Notes under the pieces: model-generated
The model's input: the letters and a program-made list of their open reading frames with translations, nothing else
The model's database searches: none
Told to the model about the DNA's origin: nothing
Shown here: positions 49,862-61,377 of the stretch, in pieces
How positions within the stretch are numbered: position 1 is the first letter of the stretch
How the letters are laid out: every line of letters begins with the position of its first letter
Assembly: GCA_940671915.1 (NCBI GenBank)
Contig: CALNVZ010003433.1
Location: 51,157,060 to 51,221,059, forward strand
DNA length: 64,000 nucleotides
Reading direction: 5' to 3'
DNA from: Paracentrotus lividus
Lineage: Eukaryota > Echinodermata > Echinoidea > Camarodonta > Echinidae
Translations under genes and position numbers: made by a program

Positions 49862-51545
49862 AAAATGACGCTATTTATGCACCGCATTAATGGAATATAC
49901 CCGATATGGTCATATTATTTTTTAAATGTTGAGACTTTTAAAACTATCGTATGACACTTTAACTAGATATTGTTTCATACGAGGTTAAAGCTAAAGAGTT
50001 GTTCTGTTCTCTCATATAAACCCCTCACAAAAATTTCGCAAGTCGACTTTGGGTCATAACTTTTCAGGTACGCTTTAGTTATTCCTGATTTTCATACCAT
50101 TGGAAAGATAATTTATTCCCCTTTTGATTGATATCATATTTGTAATAATTGTATCATGCTTCAATGCACAGAAAATCAGAATATGGAGAAAAGTAAAAAG
50201 TCAAATGTTGTAAAATGCATTTTTATTGATCACATTGAAGTTCCGCAACTTCACTTTAGGTCCTAATAACTTTGGGGATATTTTCTAATTTTTATTGAAT
50301 TTCGTACCATTGTCAAGTTGATTTATTCCACTCTTGATTGATACCTCATTTGTCAGGGTGATGTCATGCCTGTGTCCACAGAAACCCTCAATACCACTTG
50401 AGTACATGACAAAGCGAAAGATAATTTTCAGTTTAAATTTCTGTAACACAACACTCTACCTTGATACATTTTAATGTGAGGATTTAATCATTGTCAATTT
50501 TTATAGCATTAAAAAGTTCATTTATTCTTCTTTTTATTGATACCCTATTTGCAATAGTAACATCATATTTGAATGCACATAACTCACGAATATAATGCAA
50601 AGTAAAAAGTGAAAAGTTGCGAAATGCATTGTTATTGCTCGCAACAGACAATAATACTCACAATAGGCATTCAATTTGCAACATTTAACTTCTGACTTGT
50701 CCATGCAGGAACAACACTATCGTTACAATTAGGGTGTCATTGAAAAGAGGAATAAATTAACTTGACAATGGTCTAAAATTTAATAAAAATTAGAAAATAC
50801 CTCGAAAGTTATCAGAGCCTAAAGTCGAGTTGCGGAACTTCGCTCTGATAAATGCATTTTGCAACATTTGACTTTTTACTTTTCTCCATATTCTGATATT
50901 CTGTGCATTGAAGCATGACATAATCATTACAAGTAGGATATTAATGAAAAGGAGAATAAATTATCTTTCCAATGGTATGAATATCAGGAATAACTAAAGC
51001 GTACCTGAAAAGTTATCATGGCCCAAACTCGACTTGCGAAAATTTTTGTGAGGGGTTTAGTTGGCATGTCAGAACTTCATGTTGGGGTCTTACTGTTTAA
51101 CTTCAAAATACGTCTCAAACCGGCTAAATTACGCTATTTACGGGAATATACCTGAATTTGATCATATTACTTTTTAAATGTTGAGACTTTTAAAACTATC
51201 GTATTACACTTTAACTAGATGTTTCATATGACGTTAAAGCTAGAGAGTGGTTCTTTACTCTCATATAGACCCCAACATGAAGTTCCGACATGCCACTTAT
51301 ATGAGTGTAAAGAACAACTCTCTAGCTTTAACCTCATGTATGACATTATCTAGTTAAAGTGTCATACAATAGTTTTAAAAGTCTCAACATTTAAAAAATA
51401 ATATGACCATAATATTGGGTATATTCCCGTAATGCGGTGCGTAAATAGCATCAGTTTGTTGGTTTGAGACGTATTTTGAAGTTAAACAGTAAGACCCCAA
51501 CATGAAGTTCCGACATGCCACTTATATGAGAGCAAACTATTTATA
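49862..51545. repeat. second array of the 1-1985 repeat family, interrupted
   Basis: Starts with GCACCGCATTA in inverted orientation, then carries the family words ACTATCGTATGACACTTTAA and CATGAAGTTCCGACATGCCA. As at the start of the window, the first unit is reversed relative to the rest. It is split by the element at 50019-51057. Confidence 0.8.
50019..51057. mobile_element. 1.04-kb TA-flanked palindromic element
   Basis: TA at 50017-50018 and 51058-51059. Ends AACCCCTCACAAAAATTTCG and CGAAAATTTTTGTGAGGGGTT. The arms contain GGTACGCTTTAGTTATTCCT and its complement, plus several GTTGC.AAATGCATT modules. The host repeat reads through (CTCATATA then GTTGGCATGTCAGAACTTC) when it is removed. 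Non-coding. Confidence 0.88.
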
Positions 51546-51754
51546 GGGGAAGTGGTGGATGCTGAGCATAGTATTGGAATATTTGAAATAAACGGCTTCA
51601 GAGAAGTCTGTTCAGCCTAAGTAGATGCCATTGAAATTATTTTGTGGTCCTATTCATTCCTCAAATAGCAACGAATGAACATACACATACATGTACAGGT
51701 GTTAAATATTCTCATTCAAATTCGATGAAACATTAATTTGTTCCATGATATCTA

Positions 51755-52825
51755 TGGCCGTGTGTTATAAGTTCGCCGCCTTTTGCGTTACATGCCAATT
51801 TGACTACAAACAGAACGTTTTTCACTTCAAAGACCTGTATCTTGAAAAGTATACACCCTACTATATCAAAACTATACATTTTCTGAAAGGAAATTCATCA
51901 AGGAATCTAAATCCGCATTGAAAAATTATACCAGGTGCAAGATAAAAATGTTGTTCTGAAAAATTTCAGGAAATTTTGATTTTTTTTTTTTTTTAAATTT
52001 TCATTTTTTATCATCAAGTCATCTATTATCAACCAAATAGTAATGATATTATTATATTATGATAGAGAATATTCAGACCTTTCAAATGAGGTATAATTCA
52101 TTATGGTTTACAATTTTAAATTGAAAAATATAAAGATCTGAAATTTGGCCCCGAAAATATGGACTTTTTCAAATTCATGAGGGGGTTGAGTCCTGCCAAG
52201 TGCTGTTGCACCATCAAACATATTAGTGATATGATGGTACATGTATAAAGCAGTTTATAAGTTTCAATTTGGTGCAAAATTTACAAAAATAGGCTAAAAT
52301 TTGGCAGAGATATTGCACTTTCCTCGACGGTACTGCAATATCTCTCATTCCTAATGACTTTGTACAGGAGGCATTGCATTTTTAGGTCAAATAATGATTG
52401 TTGGGTCTTCATGGGTACTATTGTGACATCAAACCTATTGTTCAGTGATTTTATGTTATAAAGCAGTTTATAAGCTTCAGTTTGGTACCAAATTTACAGT
52501 CATAAGACAAAATTTGGCAGAGAAATTCAAGTTTTCCCCAAATCAACCACAAAATGTAAAATTTCCCATTGACTTTGTACAGGCGGCGCCGCTTCCGGCA
52601 CCACCCCTACTGTCCTCAACTTAAACCATTGTAACTCCACCAAAACATGACCTAGAACAATGAAACTTCACAGGGAGCTAGCACAGTAATATAGCTTTAA
52701 AATGAGATCAAATTTGTTACATAAACTTTCTTACTTTGGAAAAAATGAACAAATTAATGCTGAAAAATAGCAAAAAGCGTAACAGCACCACCCTTTTTGG
52801 GTGGCGAGTTCATAACACATGACCC
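51755..52825. mobile_element. 1.07-kb TA-flanked element
   Basis: Inverted ends TGGCCGTGTGTTATAAGTTC and GAGTTCATAACACATGACCC, each next to TA. Inside are two related ~230-bp blocks sharing AAGCAGTTTATAAG, AAATTTGGCAGAGA and GACTTTGTACAGG. Non-coding. Confidence 0.75.
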
Positions 52826-54670
52826 TATATGTTCATGAACTTGCCAATAATCTTTTATTTAAATGTCTATTAAAGATGGATACTGTACAGATTTTTTCCA
52901 GCTGTGCAACTTTGTACAACTATAGGCCCTACATTGTAGTACTTCGTTAGTATGATGTAACTTGGACATATATGATCTACATACTTTATACTACTAGTAT
53001 TTAATCAATAACAGAGACACATCATGATACTTATGCTTTTGGTTATCCCTGACATTTCTATCTGACCCCACTACAGAAAAAAATAAACACAACAACAAAA
53101 ATTAACAATAGAATGTTTTCATTGAGTATACTGGATACTACTTTGATCATTTCTTCAAAATTTTGGTTGCCCTGGGCAACTGGGCACATGCTAATTTTGA
53201 GTGGTGCCTAACTTTTCTGTGGGATAGTAACTAGGGTTAGGTTCCTTTATATTACCTCTACATGCAGTGTACATTTATATGACCAAATGACATGTTTATA
53301 TTTTCATTGCAAAAGGATGTTTTTTGTATTGTTACACACATTTAATAATTCAATGCCATAGATTTCAACTGAAAGATTACTGTTATTTGGAATATTTGTA
53401 GTTCAGTGACCAAGCAGTCTCAATAATGTAATTCTGTTACCATATTTATTAAGTAGATTTCTGGCACTCAGGGAGAATATGTCTATCAAATTTAGCTTTA
53501 TAGCAGGTTGATTAACATCACAAATTGTGTAAAAGAAAGACAAACATTAATTTAGGTGACATGTACATTGTACACAAAATTTGATAGAAAAAACTCATGC
53601 TGTATTAACTAAATAAACAAACTAATTATGTATTTTCATAGTTAAGTTTCTTTTTAAGCATTTTTTTGTTTTTTATTTTGGTTGTAATAAGTCTTTACAC
53701 CATAAAATAACACTGTAGATGCATTTCAGCTAATCTAATGTTAAAAAATGGACCCTTTTTCATATAAATTTCAGAAGACGTAATTCCGTTACCAGTTTCG
53801 TAATTCCGTTACCGTTTTCTTTTTTGGAAACGCTGTTGATTATGAAGAAATTGGTAACTTGCAGTAAAAAAAAATATTCCTAAGATAAAGTTGACACAAC
53901 AGGTAAAAGAAATTTAATACAATCACTTGCCGTATTTTTTTATTATTTATGCCGTAATTCCGTTACCGACGTTCTACTCCTGCTGGCATTTTCCTTGGTC
54001 ATGATATTTCATAAATTTTGTTTCTGTATGGTAGCAGGTGGAACTCCAGAACATATTAAATTATTCAGAAATATTTAGATCATAGATTTAATTCATACTA
54101 TGAAAAACAATGAGCGAAATTCCTCTGAATTGTAATTCCGTTACCGTGGAATCGCCCAAAAGTATGATGCACAAGGCAATTAAAATTTGTCAGGCATGTT
54201 AGATCCAGGCATTTTTTGCCCAGGGTTATGATTCATGTAAGGGCACAAATGAAAGGGGAATTGAAATAAAATATGATCTGTTATTCTTTGCCATGTACAA
54301 TTGTACATGTACTTATAATTATTTTCATGTAAAATTCGGACTCTTTAAAAAAGTATTGTACAATTCAACCTACAGGTTTTGATGCACTTTTATTTTCTAA
54401 TAAAACATACCATTATTATTATCACTTGGCCATCACACATGATAATTAATATTAACAATAATTCATATTGCATGTTCACATATCAATTGACCAGTGTCTT
54501 TGACCTAGGAATTATGAAATGAAATTTAAATGTATTTCAAGTTATTCTTACCTTGTATGCCAAAGCTTAAACGTTATTTTATCAGCCAACACAAAATTGC
54601 ATACAAATGTATCTGCTCATGTACTGAGGAAGATTGTTCACAAAGGTCAAGTGAAGAATATTTGACAGGG
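52826..54670. other. spacer with four copies of a 14-base word
   Basis: AT-rich, no gene. GTAATTCCGTTACC occurs exactly at 53780, 53800, 53953 and 54132, all on the + strand. No known element ends surround them. Confidence 0.6.
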
Positions 54671-54674
54671 GCCA

Positions 54675-55690
54675 ATAATTATGCCTCCGCCACCGAAGGT
54701 GGTGCCGGAGGCATTATGTTTTCGGGTTGTCCGTCCGTCCGTCCGTCCCGTTTTCGTTCTCGCGATAACTTAAGAACCGTTTGACGAATCACTTTCAAAC
54801 TTGGATCATGTATGCATATGGTAGGGACAATGATCTGATTAGACTTTGGGGTCATTAGGTCAAAGGTCAAAGGTCACAGAGGTCATTGTATGCATGAAAA
54901 TGGCTCGTTCTCGCCATAACTTAAAAACCGTTTGACGGGTCAACTTCAAACTTGGGTAATGCGTGCCTATGGGAAGGGCAATGAACTGATTATATTTTAG
55001 GGTCATGAGGTCAAAGGTCAAAGGTCTCAGATGTCATTGTATACATGAAAATGGTTCGTTCTCGCAATAACTTCAAGACTGTGTGACGGGTCAACTTCAA
55101 ACTTGAGTATGTGTGCATATGGGAGGGGCAATGAACTGATTAGATTTTGGGGTCAAAAGGTCAAAGGTCACAGAGGTCATTGTATACATAAAATAGTTTG
55201 TTCTCGTGATAACTTGAGACTGTGTACGGAATCATCTTTCAAACTTTGGGTAATATGTGCATATGGGAGGAGCAATGAACTGATTAAATGTGGGGATCAT
55301 GAGGTCAAAGGTCACAGAGGCCATTGTATGCATGAAAATGGCTTGTTCTTGCCATAACTTATGAACCGTTTGACAGATCAACTTCAAACTTTGGTCATGT
55401 GTCATGGGAGGGATAATGAAATGAGTAGATTTTAGAGGTTATGAGGTCAAATGTCAAAGGTCACAGATAGTCATTGTACATGTGGAAATGGCTTTGTTCT
55501 TGCAAATTTATAAACCATTTGATCGATCAACTTGAAACTTGGGTCATGTATACATGGGGCGGACAATGAAACTGATTGAATTTTGGGGTTATGTGATCAC
55601 AGGTCACAGAGGTCATTTATGTAAATGACTCATTTTCATGATAACTGAAGAACCACTGACAGATCAACTTCAAACATGTTAATCGTTTTT
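54675..55690. repeat. tandem ~155-bp repeat with AGGTCA direct repeats
   Basis: The left end is a 30-base hairpin (GCCTCCGCCACC...GGTGCCGGAGGC, 54683-54712) followed by (TCCG/GTCC)n. About six units follow, each with CGTTCTCGCGATAACTTAAG, ACTTCAAACTTGGGTCATGT, GCATATGGGAGGG and one or more AGGTCA words. Units decay to the right. A separate fragment lies at 58140-58585. Confidence 0.85.
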
Positions 55691-57489
55691 ATTACACCTT
55701 TCCTAGTTATTATCTTAGTCTTCCAATCAAACCATTGATATCCGTGGAAACTAAATTTGGTTACAGATAATTATAATATGGACATTTTGTAGAAACACAG
55801 AAGAAACTCTAACACATATGTGTCCTTACTCGAATGTTGTATGGTCAAACTTTGAATTATGGTTTTCTAACCACAATTATAAACAATCAAACCTACAAAC
55901 AAAATAAACCTATTCTGATTCATGGAAGAAATAACAATGCCTTAAATTTTATCCGGAGAGCAGAATAGAGTTGATTGAGAAGTTTATGAACAGCGAATGA
56001 TATAGGTCTTTCTGTATTTTGTTTTTTGTTTTTATCTTCGCTTGCGGCACGGAGGAAGCCAAACGCAACGCTACGCAAATTTAATGCCTGACGTACGTAC
56101 ACATAAGTGACGTAAACAAGTAACGCAAGCCCTCATAAGCCTACGCAACACTATGCTCCCGCTAGACGCAGGGACTATGCCAATCATTATTTGTTTTTTG
56201 TCATAAGTACGTCAGCGAATTTTCGTGTACTCGCCTAGCGCAACTCTACGCAAATCTTGGTCTATCTGGTCTGCAAGCCCCTATAGATAATATAGGGATC
56301 ATTCAATCACAACTTGTTTCCAAATTATTCTTTAGTTTTGTTGAAAACATGATTTCAGCAAAAAAAAAATCTGAAAAAAAAAATTAAAAGAGCTAAAATA
56401 ACTTTTTCCATCACCAATGCTTCATGATCGTTTACCTTTGGTTACTCAATCTTTAAATGCGTTTTGAACTTCACAAATGGGCCATTTTTCGGTTTTTGCC
56501 CGTCATTAAATTTGTGGTGAAGAAGGATGTAGGTATCGAACTTCAAATTGCAAATCATATTTAGAGCATTCCTGATGTCTTGAACAACAAAAATCTTGGG
56601 TAGGTGAGAATTTTTTTGCCTGTCTATGCATTGGCAATTTCAGATATTGTTCCTTCCAACTCTTGCAAGTGTACTCCTATAGCTGATTTTGGTTCAATAC
56701 ATGCCATTCCCCTTACTGTACTTAGGGTACAGTAAAGTTATGAGATAAAAACATGTTTTTAATGTTTTTCTTTATGTCGGTCATTAATATGCAAATGAGA
56801 TTCAATTTTATTTTTTTTAAATTTCAAATGAAACCTCGATACCTAATCATAATATATTGTAAATTTTGTAACAAAGAATGTATATTAAGTATATTGTATG
56901 AATTTTTTAAACAAACTATATTTTCAGTGGGAATAAGGGACATGTACCCTTAATAAAGGTAATCAATAGTAGTGGTCAGGTGTTTCAGCCAAAGAAATTT
57001 GTAATTATATATGCCCTCATATTGTTCCATGTACATATGAATACACCTTCACAAAATATAACCATGTTCCGTAAATGATTTCTGCTGTAATCTGGAAAAA
57101 ACGGCGCAATAGTTGGTCAAATTGAGACTGTATTAGTACGCTATCTAGCCGGCGCTCCCCTCATAGCACATACTCACAAGTCCAATGTGAGTTACGTGCA
57201 CGGGATGTACGCATAGACTTTCCGTGTAGCTGTGCAAGAACCACACGTTGCGACGCGTTGGCTTCGACAAATTGTGCGGACCGCACAGTTAGAAAAAAGC
57301 TAATTGAATCACTAATTACTCAAAATGCAGACCATTTGGGGGCGAAAAATTTTCTGTATACCTCTCAAATGGGAAATGCTTGAACTTAAGACCATTAGTG
57401 GGCAGATTGCTCACAAGCAATTTTTCTGTCCATCCACAACAGTCCACGACAGTAGATTCCCTTTAAGTTACCCTTAAGTTACATTTATA
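55691..57489. other. spacer, no gene
   Basis: Includes a TACGCAA/ACGCAAG-rich GC island-like stretch at 56040-56270 and a short hairpin TTACTGTA..TACAGTAA near 56715. Frames are short. Nothing recognisable. Confidence 0.5.
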
Positions 57490-58085
57490 AAGGAGTTGTC
57501 CAGCCAAACAATATCTTGGTTTTAATAAAAATATACAAATAAGACAAACTGACTAGAATAGCTTGAGGAAAATCTGAATTATTTTAGATAAATAATCGAT
57601 CAAGAATAATTAAAAAACTCTTTGACGTCACATGTTACCGCATATAAGATGTGAAAAATGAAGAAAATGCACAAACTTTATTTGTTTAATATTTTGATTA
57701 TGATTATTATCGAAAATAAAATACAGTGGAAACTTGTTATAAAGAGGTTTGATATATTGAGCTTCCTGATATGTCAAAGTAATTTTGCTGGTCCCAGCTC
57801 TTCGTACTTTTCCAAGGGTTTTTTTTACCCTGATATAACAAGGTTCCTTATACATCATAGAAAGTTTGATAGTCCCAAGCACCTGGTTATAACAAATTTT
57901 CACTCGACTTTATTTAGTTATAGTTTCCACTGTATTGTATTTTCGATAATAATCATCAAAATATTATACAAATAACGGTGCATATTGTATCATATAGTTG
58001 GGTCGCATGTGACGAAATGGATTCGTGTTGTTCGTCTACGCTCATTGAGACCAAGTTATTTTTAGGATGGACTTCCCCTTTAAAT
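57490..58085. mobile_element. ~600-bp palindromic element with a nested MITE at its centre
   Basis: Outer ends TAAAGGAGTTGTCCAGCC and GGATGGACTTCCCCTTTA are imperfectly inverted. Closer in, TTTGTTTAATATTTTGAT and ATCAAAATATTATACAAA are also inverted. The nested unit is at 57724-57932. Confidence 0.6.
57724..57932. mobile_element. 209-bp pogo/Tigger-like MITE
   Basis: TA-flanked inverted ends CAGTGGAAACTTGTTATAA and TTAGTTATAGTTTCCACTG. The CAGT..A...TTATAA layout is typical of pogo/Tigger-type elements (family knowledge). Confidence 0.7.
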
Positions 58086-58139
58086 GTTAAGAAAAATGAA
58101 CATCAGTTCACCTTCAGTTCAAATGTTTGGTAGAATCCA

Positions 58140-58585
58140 GATAACGTCATTGTTTACATGAAAATGGCTCGTTCTTGCGATAACTTAAGAACCGTTTGAG
58201 GGATAAACTTGAAACTTGGGTCATATGTGCATATATGAGGGTCAATAAACTTATTTTCAAACTTGGGTCATATGTGCATATGGGACGGACAATAAACTGA
58301 TTAGAATTTAGAGTCATGAGGTCAAAGTTCAAAGGCCACAGAGGACATTGTGTACGTGAAAATGGCTTGTTCTTGCGATAACTTAAGAACAGTTTGATGG
58401 ATGAACATCAAACTTGGGTCATGTGTGCATATGGTAGGGACAATGAATTTATTATATTTTGAGGTCATGAAGTCAAAGGTCAAGGGTCACAGACGTAAAT
58501 ACTCAACATGCGCATGCCTTTTTTTTCCGATGTGGCAATACGGAAGCATGCCTTCCGACCGTGCGCGGTCGAAGATTCATCTAGT
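58140..58585. repeat. fragment of the AGGTCA tandem repeat, right end
   Basis: Same words as 54675-55690 (GTTCTTGCGATAACTTAAGA, AACTTGGGTCATATGTGCAT, GTCATGAGGTCAAAG). It ends in ACGGAAGCATGCCTTCCGACC and CGGTCGAAGATTCATCTAG, apparently the natural right end of the family. Confidence 0.8.
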
Positions 58586-59078
58586 TTTTAATTTGAAACC
58601 TAAAAAGTATGCGTGTCATTGCTGTTTTGGGGAGATCTTTAATGAGTTTAAAATGCTTGATTTTACTAGGAAATTGAATTACATTAATTTTGTAGATTTA
58701 ATTTAATAACATATTTTCAATCATTTCAATTAAATAAAAACTAAAGGGGAATTTTAAATATTCAGAAAATGGTAGTTGTGTATTACTAGTATTATCATCA
58801 TCATTATTATTACCTATTGCAGCTCAAAGTTCAAAGTTATGCATTGTCACTGACTTTCTAAAAATGTTTTCTTGGATTTCAAGGTTGTAAACGATTGTCA
58901 AACCTTTCAACCCCATACTTTGCTCTAAAAATCAAACCCCAAGAGTGGAAAGAAATATGAAACACAATGCAGGGAAAACAAGTTCTATTTTATAATGGGG
59001 ACATACATTTCCCAGTTAGTGGAAGTTTACTAAATACTATTTCTTTTCTCTGTTTTTCTTCTTAAATCTTTACTACAG

Positions 59079-60352
59079 ATCTTTCCTGTGGAAGTACCAA
59101 TGTCTCCATCTAGTGACACAGATAAAGAATTACATCTCTTCCTCAGTGATTCAGATGACTCGTGCGATGATCCTAGCTACGTACCCTCTGATGCCGATAG
59201 TGAAAGCGAACAAGCACAACCGATCAGCACAAACTCAACCCTTGAAGCCGGACCAAAAACAACACATACATGTACATACGTCTCATCCTCAAATTCGACA
59301 ACAGACAAGAGAAAATGGACAAAATATGTGTACTGCATGTTTTGCAGTACAAAACAAACAAAGTTGCGCCGTCACTTGAAAAGAAAGCACAAAAATGAAA
59401 TGCTAGTTGCTCAGGCCTGTGCTATGGAAATGGTAAATCGCAATAAGGCAGAAGAAGTCTGGACTGAAATAAGAAACATTGGCAATCACAAACACAATCT
59501 GGATGTTCACGAGGGAAAGGAGACTGACCTCATAGTCAAGAAGCGGCCAATGAAAGGGAGCAGTGCAGAAATTGAGAACTTTGTTCCCTGTTCCGACTGT
59601 TTGGGGTATTTCCGGAGCGAGTCATTGTGGAGGCACAAACGCAATTGTTCTAAAGGTAACAAGACACCTCGAGGAAAAAGTCTGAAAGAGGCAAGGAAGC
59701 TGATCCCCCTAAAAAACGACACATCAGAGATAATGAGAGATGTACTGGAAACGATGAAGCAAGATGAAGTCGCAATAGCTGTCAAGAATGATCCAGTCAT
59801 CATCAGAATTGGTCAGCGGGCACTGAACCAAAGCAACACCACCAGGAAAGGGGACATTGCAAGAGAGAAGATGAGGACAGCTGCTAAACTGCTGATGCTA
59901 TGCAGGGAGAAAAGGCCAACAATACTCAATGCTGCTGACCTACCGCTACCTACAAACTTTGACACGTTAGTAGAGTCTACCAGAGTAATGTCCGGTTACG
60001 ACACCAACAATGCGACACACAACCACTACTCGACTGCCATGAGGGTTGGGCATGTAATTACCGACATTAAGCGTACCGTACACGGTAGTGGCGCAATCAG
60101 CTTATCAAGGATGGTCTCCACAGTCGGAAGCAGCTTGTGGATGAGTTTCTGCAACTCAAGGAAGGAGAGTGGAGGAAAAGGTTATGCATCAGCACTTCAG
60201 CAGCGACAGTCAAATTCCTGGACCAAACCCAAACTACTCCCCTCACCAAAGATGTACAGAAATTCAGCAAATTTCTACAAAGAGAGCGTACAACAGCTGC
60301 AGTGCACTACCCAAACCTAAACAATGACCAATACACAAGGCTAGCACAGTAA
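59079..60352 (+). CDS. Crypton-type tyrosine recombinase, N-terminal half with two zinc fingers
   Basis: The exon begins after acceptor CTTTACTACAG (59078) behind a strong pyrimidine tract. If unspliced the first ATG is 59100; if joined to 37347 it continues that frame. Seen: an acidic Ser/Asp N terminus; a C2H2 finger CMFC...RRHLKRKH (about 59334-59390); a C2HC finger CSDC...WRHKRNC (about 59589-59648); then RKLIPL, DEVAIAVKNDPVIIRIGQ, REKMRTAAKLL and RVMSGYD boxes. These match, from family memory, a multicopy zinc-finger/tyrosine-recombinase group in fish and invertebrates. About 340 codons are open. Near 60104 the frame slips to another that reads KQLVDEFLQL, GEWRKRL and LTKDVQKFSKFL and stops at 60350. 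It is nuclear if expressed; it may be a DNA recombinase remnant or an exapted DNA-binding protein. Confidence 0.75.
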
Positions 60353-61377
60353 CCGTCGCCCAGATAGTTTTATTTAACCGCAGGAGGCCCCAAGAGGTGC
60401 AGAACTTGACGATCACACAGTTCAACAACAAACATGAGGAAGGACAACTCCCAATGAAGAGATCTACCAGGATTGTCGACACATCGAAAGAATCGCTATC
60501 GACCGCCTCAAGGTTGTAACAGTCAGAGGGAAACGAGGGAGAGGAGTTCGATTCTGCTCACAGGAAAATGCAGGAAAGTGTTCAGCAGCTCGTCAACTAC
60601 AACACCGAAAAGGGCGCCAAATAGGTCTTCGCAAGAACACGAAAGGATTCCGCCACACCATACCGGCCTCACAGCAATGAGGATCTTGCAGACGAGGCTG
60701 AACTTGCACAACCAATGAACATCCATGCACCAAGCTAAAGGACATCTAGCCACCAGACACAGGTACTGAACCGAATGAGGAGGAGCTAAGCAGCGGCCAA
60801 TCACATGGGACACGATTTGGCAACCCACCGGAGTACTATCGATGCCAACAGAGACCATTATGCTGTCAAAAGCAGCAAAATTCTGCAGATGGCTGACAAG
60901 GGACATCCTGCTTCCAAATTCTGGAAGGAAACTTTCCGACATCACAGCGAACCCATGATATTGTGACATCGACTCAGACATGAGAGAGTGATATATAGAA
61001 GAATCAAGCTCAAGTGGAGCCCATCATCACTTCCTTCACGGTCACTTCCAAATCCATCTTGTAACGTGAGGAGTGGGACAAAAGGTTCAAGCATCACCAA
61101 CCTGACCAACAAAAAGAAAATGCGAAGAAAGGAAGTACATTAGATGGTCAGCAGAAGAGGAGACCTACCTCAACAGCAGAGAGAGACCAAACAACTTCTT
61201 GCCATGCGTAAAGTCCGAAAGCCCTGGTGCGAGGAACTATCTCAAAGTGGCGAAATTCTGTCAAAACAAGTCCTGAAAAGAGATCAAAACAAAGTGCACA
61301 ATATCATCACACAGGAGAAAGCAAAGAACAAGGAAAAGAGAATCACAGAAAGTAGACTGGGTCTTGTTAACTCTTGA
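60353..61377 (+). pseudogene. decayed catalytic and SANT-like tail of the tyrosine recombinase
   Basis: Homology continues across at least six frame changes. VAQIVLFNRRRPQEVQNL (about 60353-60406) resembles the first catalytic Arg box. RGKRGRGVRF is near 60528, and FARTRKDSATPYRPH near 60627. A disrupted second Arg region follows near 60740. NHMGHDLATHR (about 60800-60832) and the following YYR resemble the His/Tyr end of the active site, and ETIMLSKAAKFCRWL follows. The tail has WSAEEETYL near 61144, then LSKQ and NKVHNIITQEKAKNK (61290-61340), resembling a SANT/Myb-like end, and a stop at 61375-61377. Words are well conserved while the frame is not, so decay is recent or the indels are sequencing errors. 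Confidence 0.7.

Noticed and set aside
58401..58706. 101-codon frame
   Set aside because: It runs through the end of the AGGTCA tandem repeat; no conserved product is expected.
59088..59099. Recombinase frame starting at GTG 59088
   Set aside because: GTG is not a normal animal start. The first ATG is 59100, and a splice acceptor just upstream suggests the frame continues from another exon.
61144..61377. Separate 77-codon gene
   Set aside because: Its wording is the SANT-like tail of the frameshifted tyrosine recombinase, not an independent protein.
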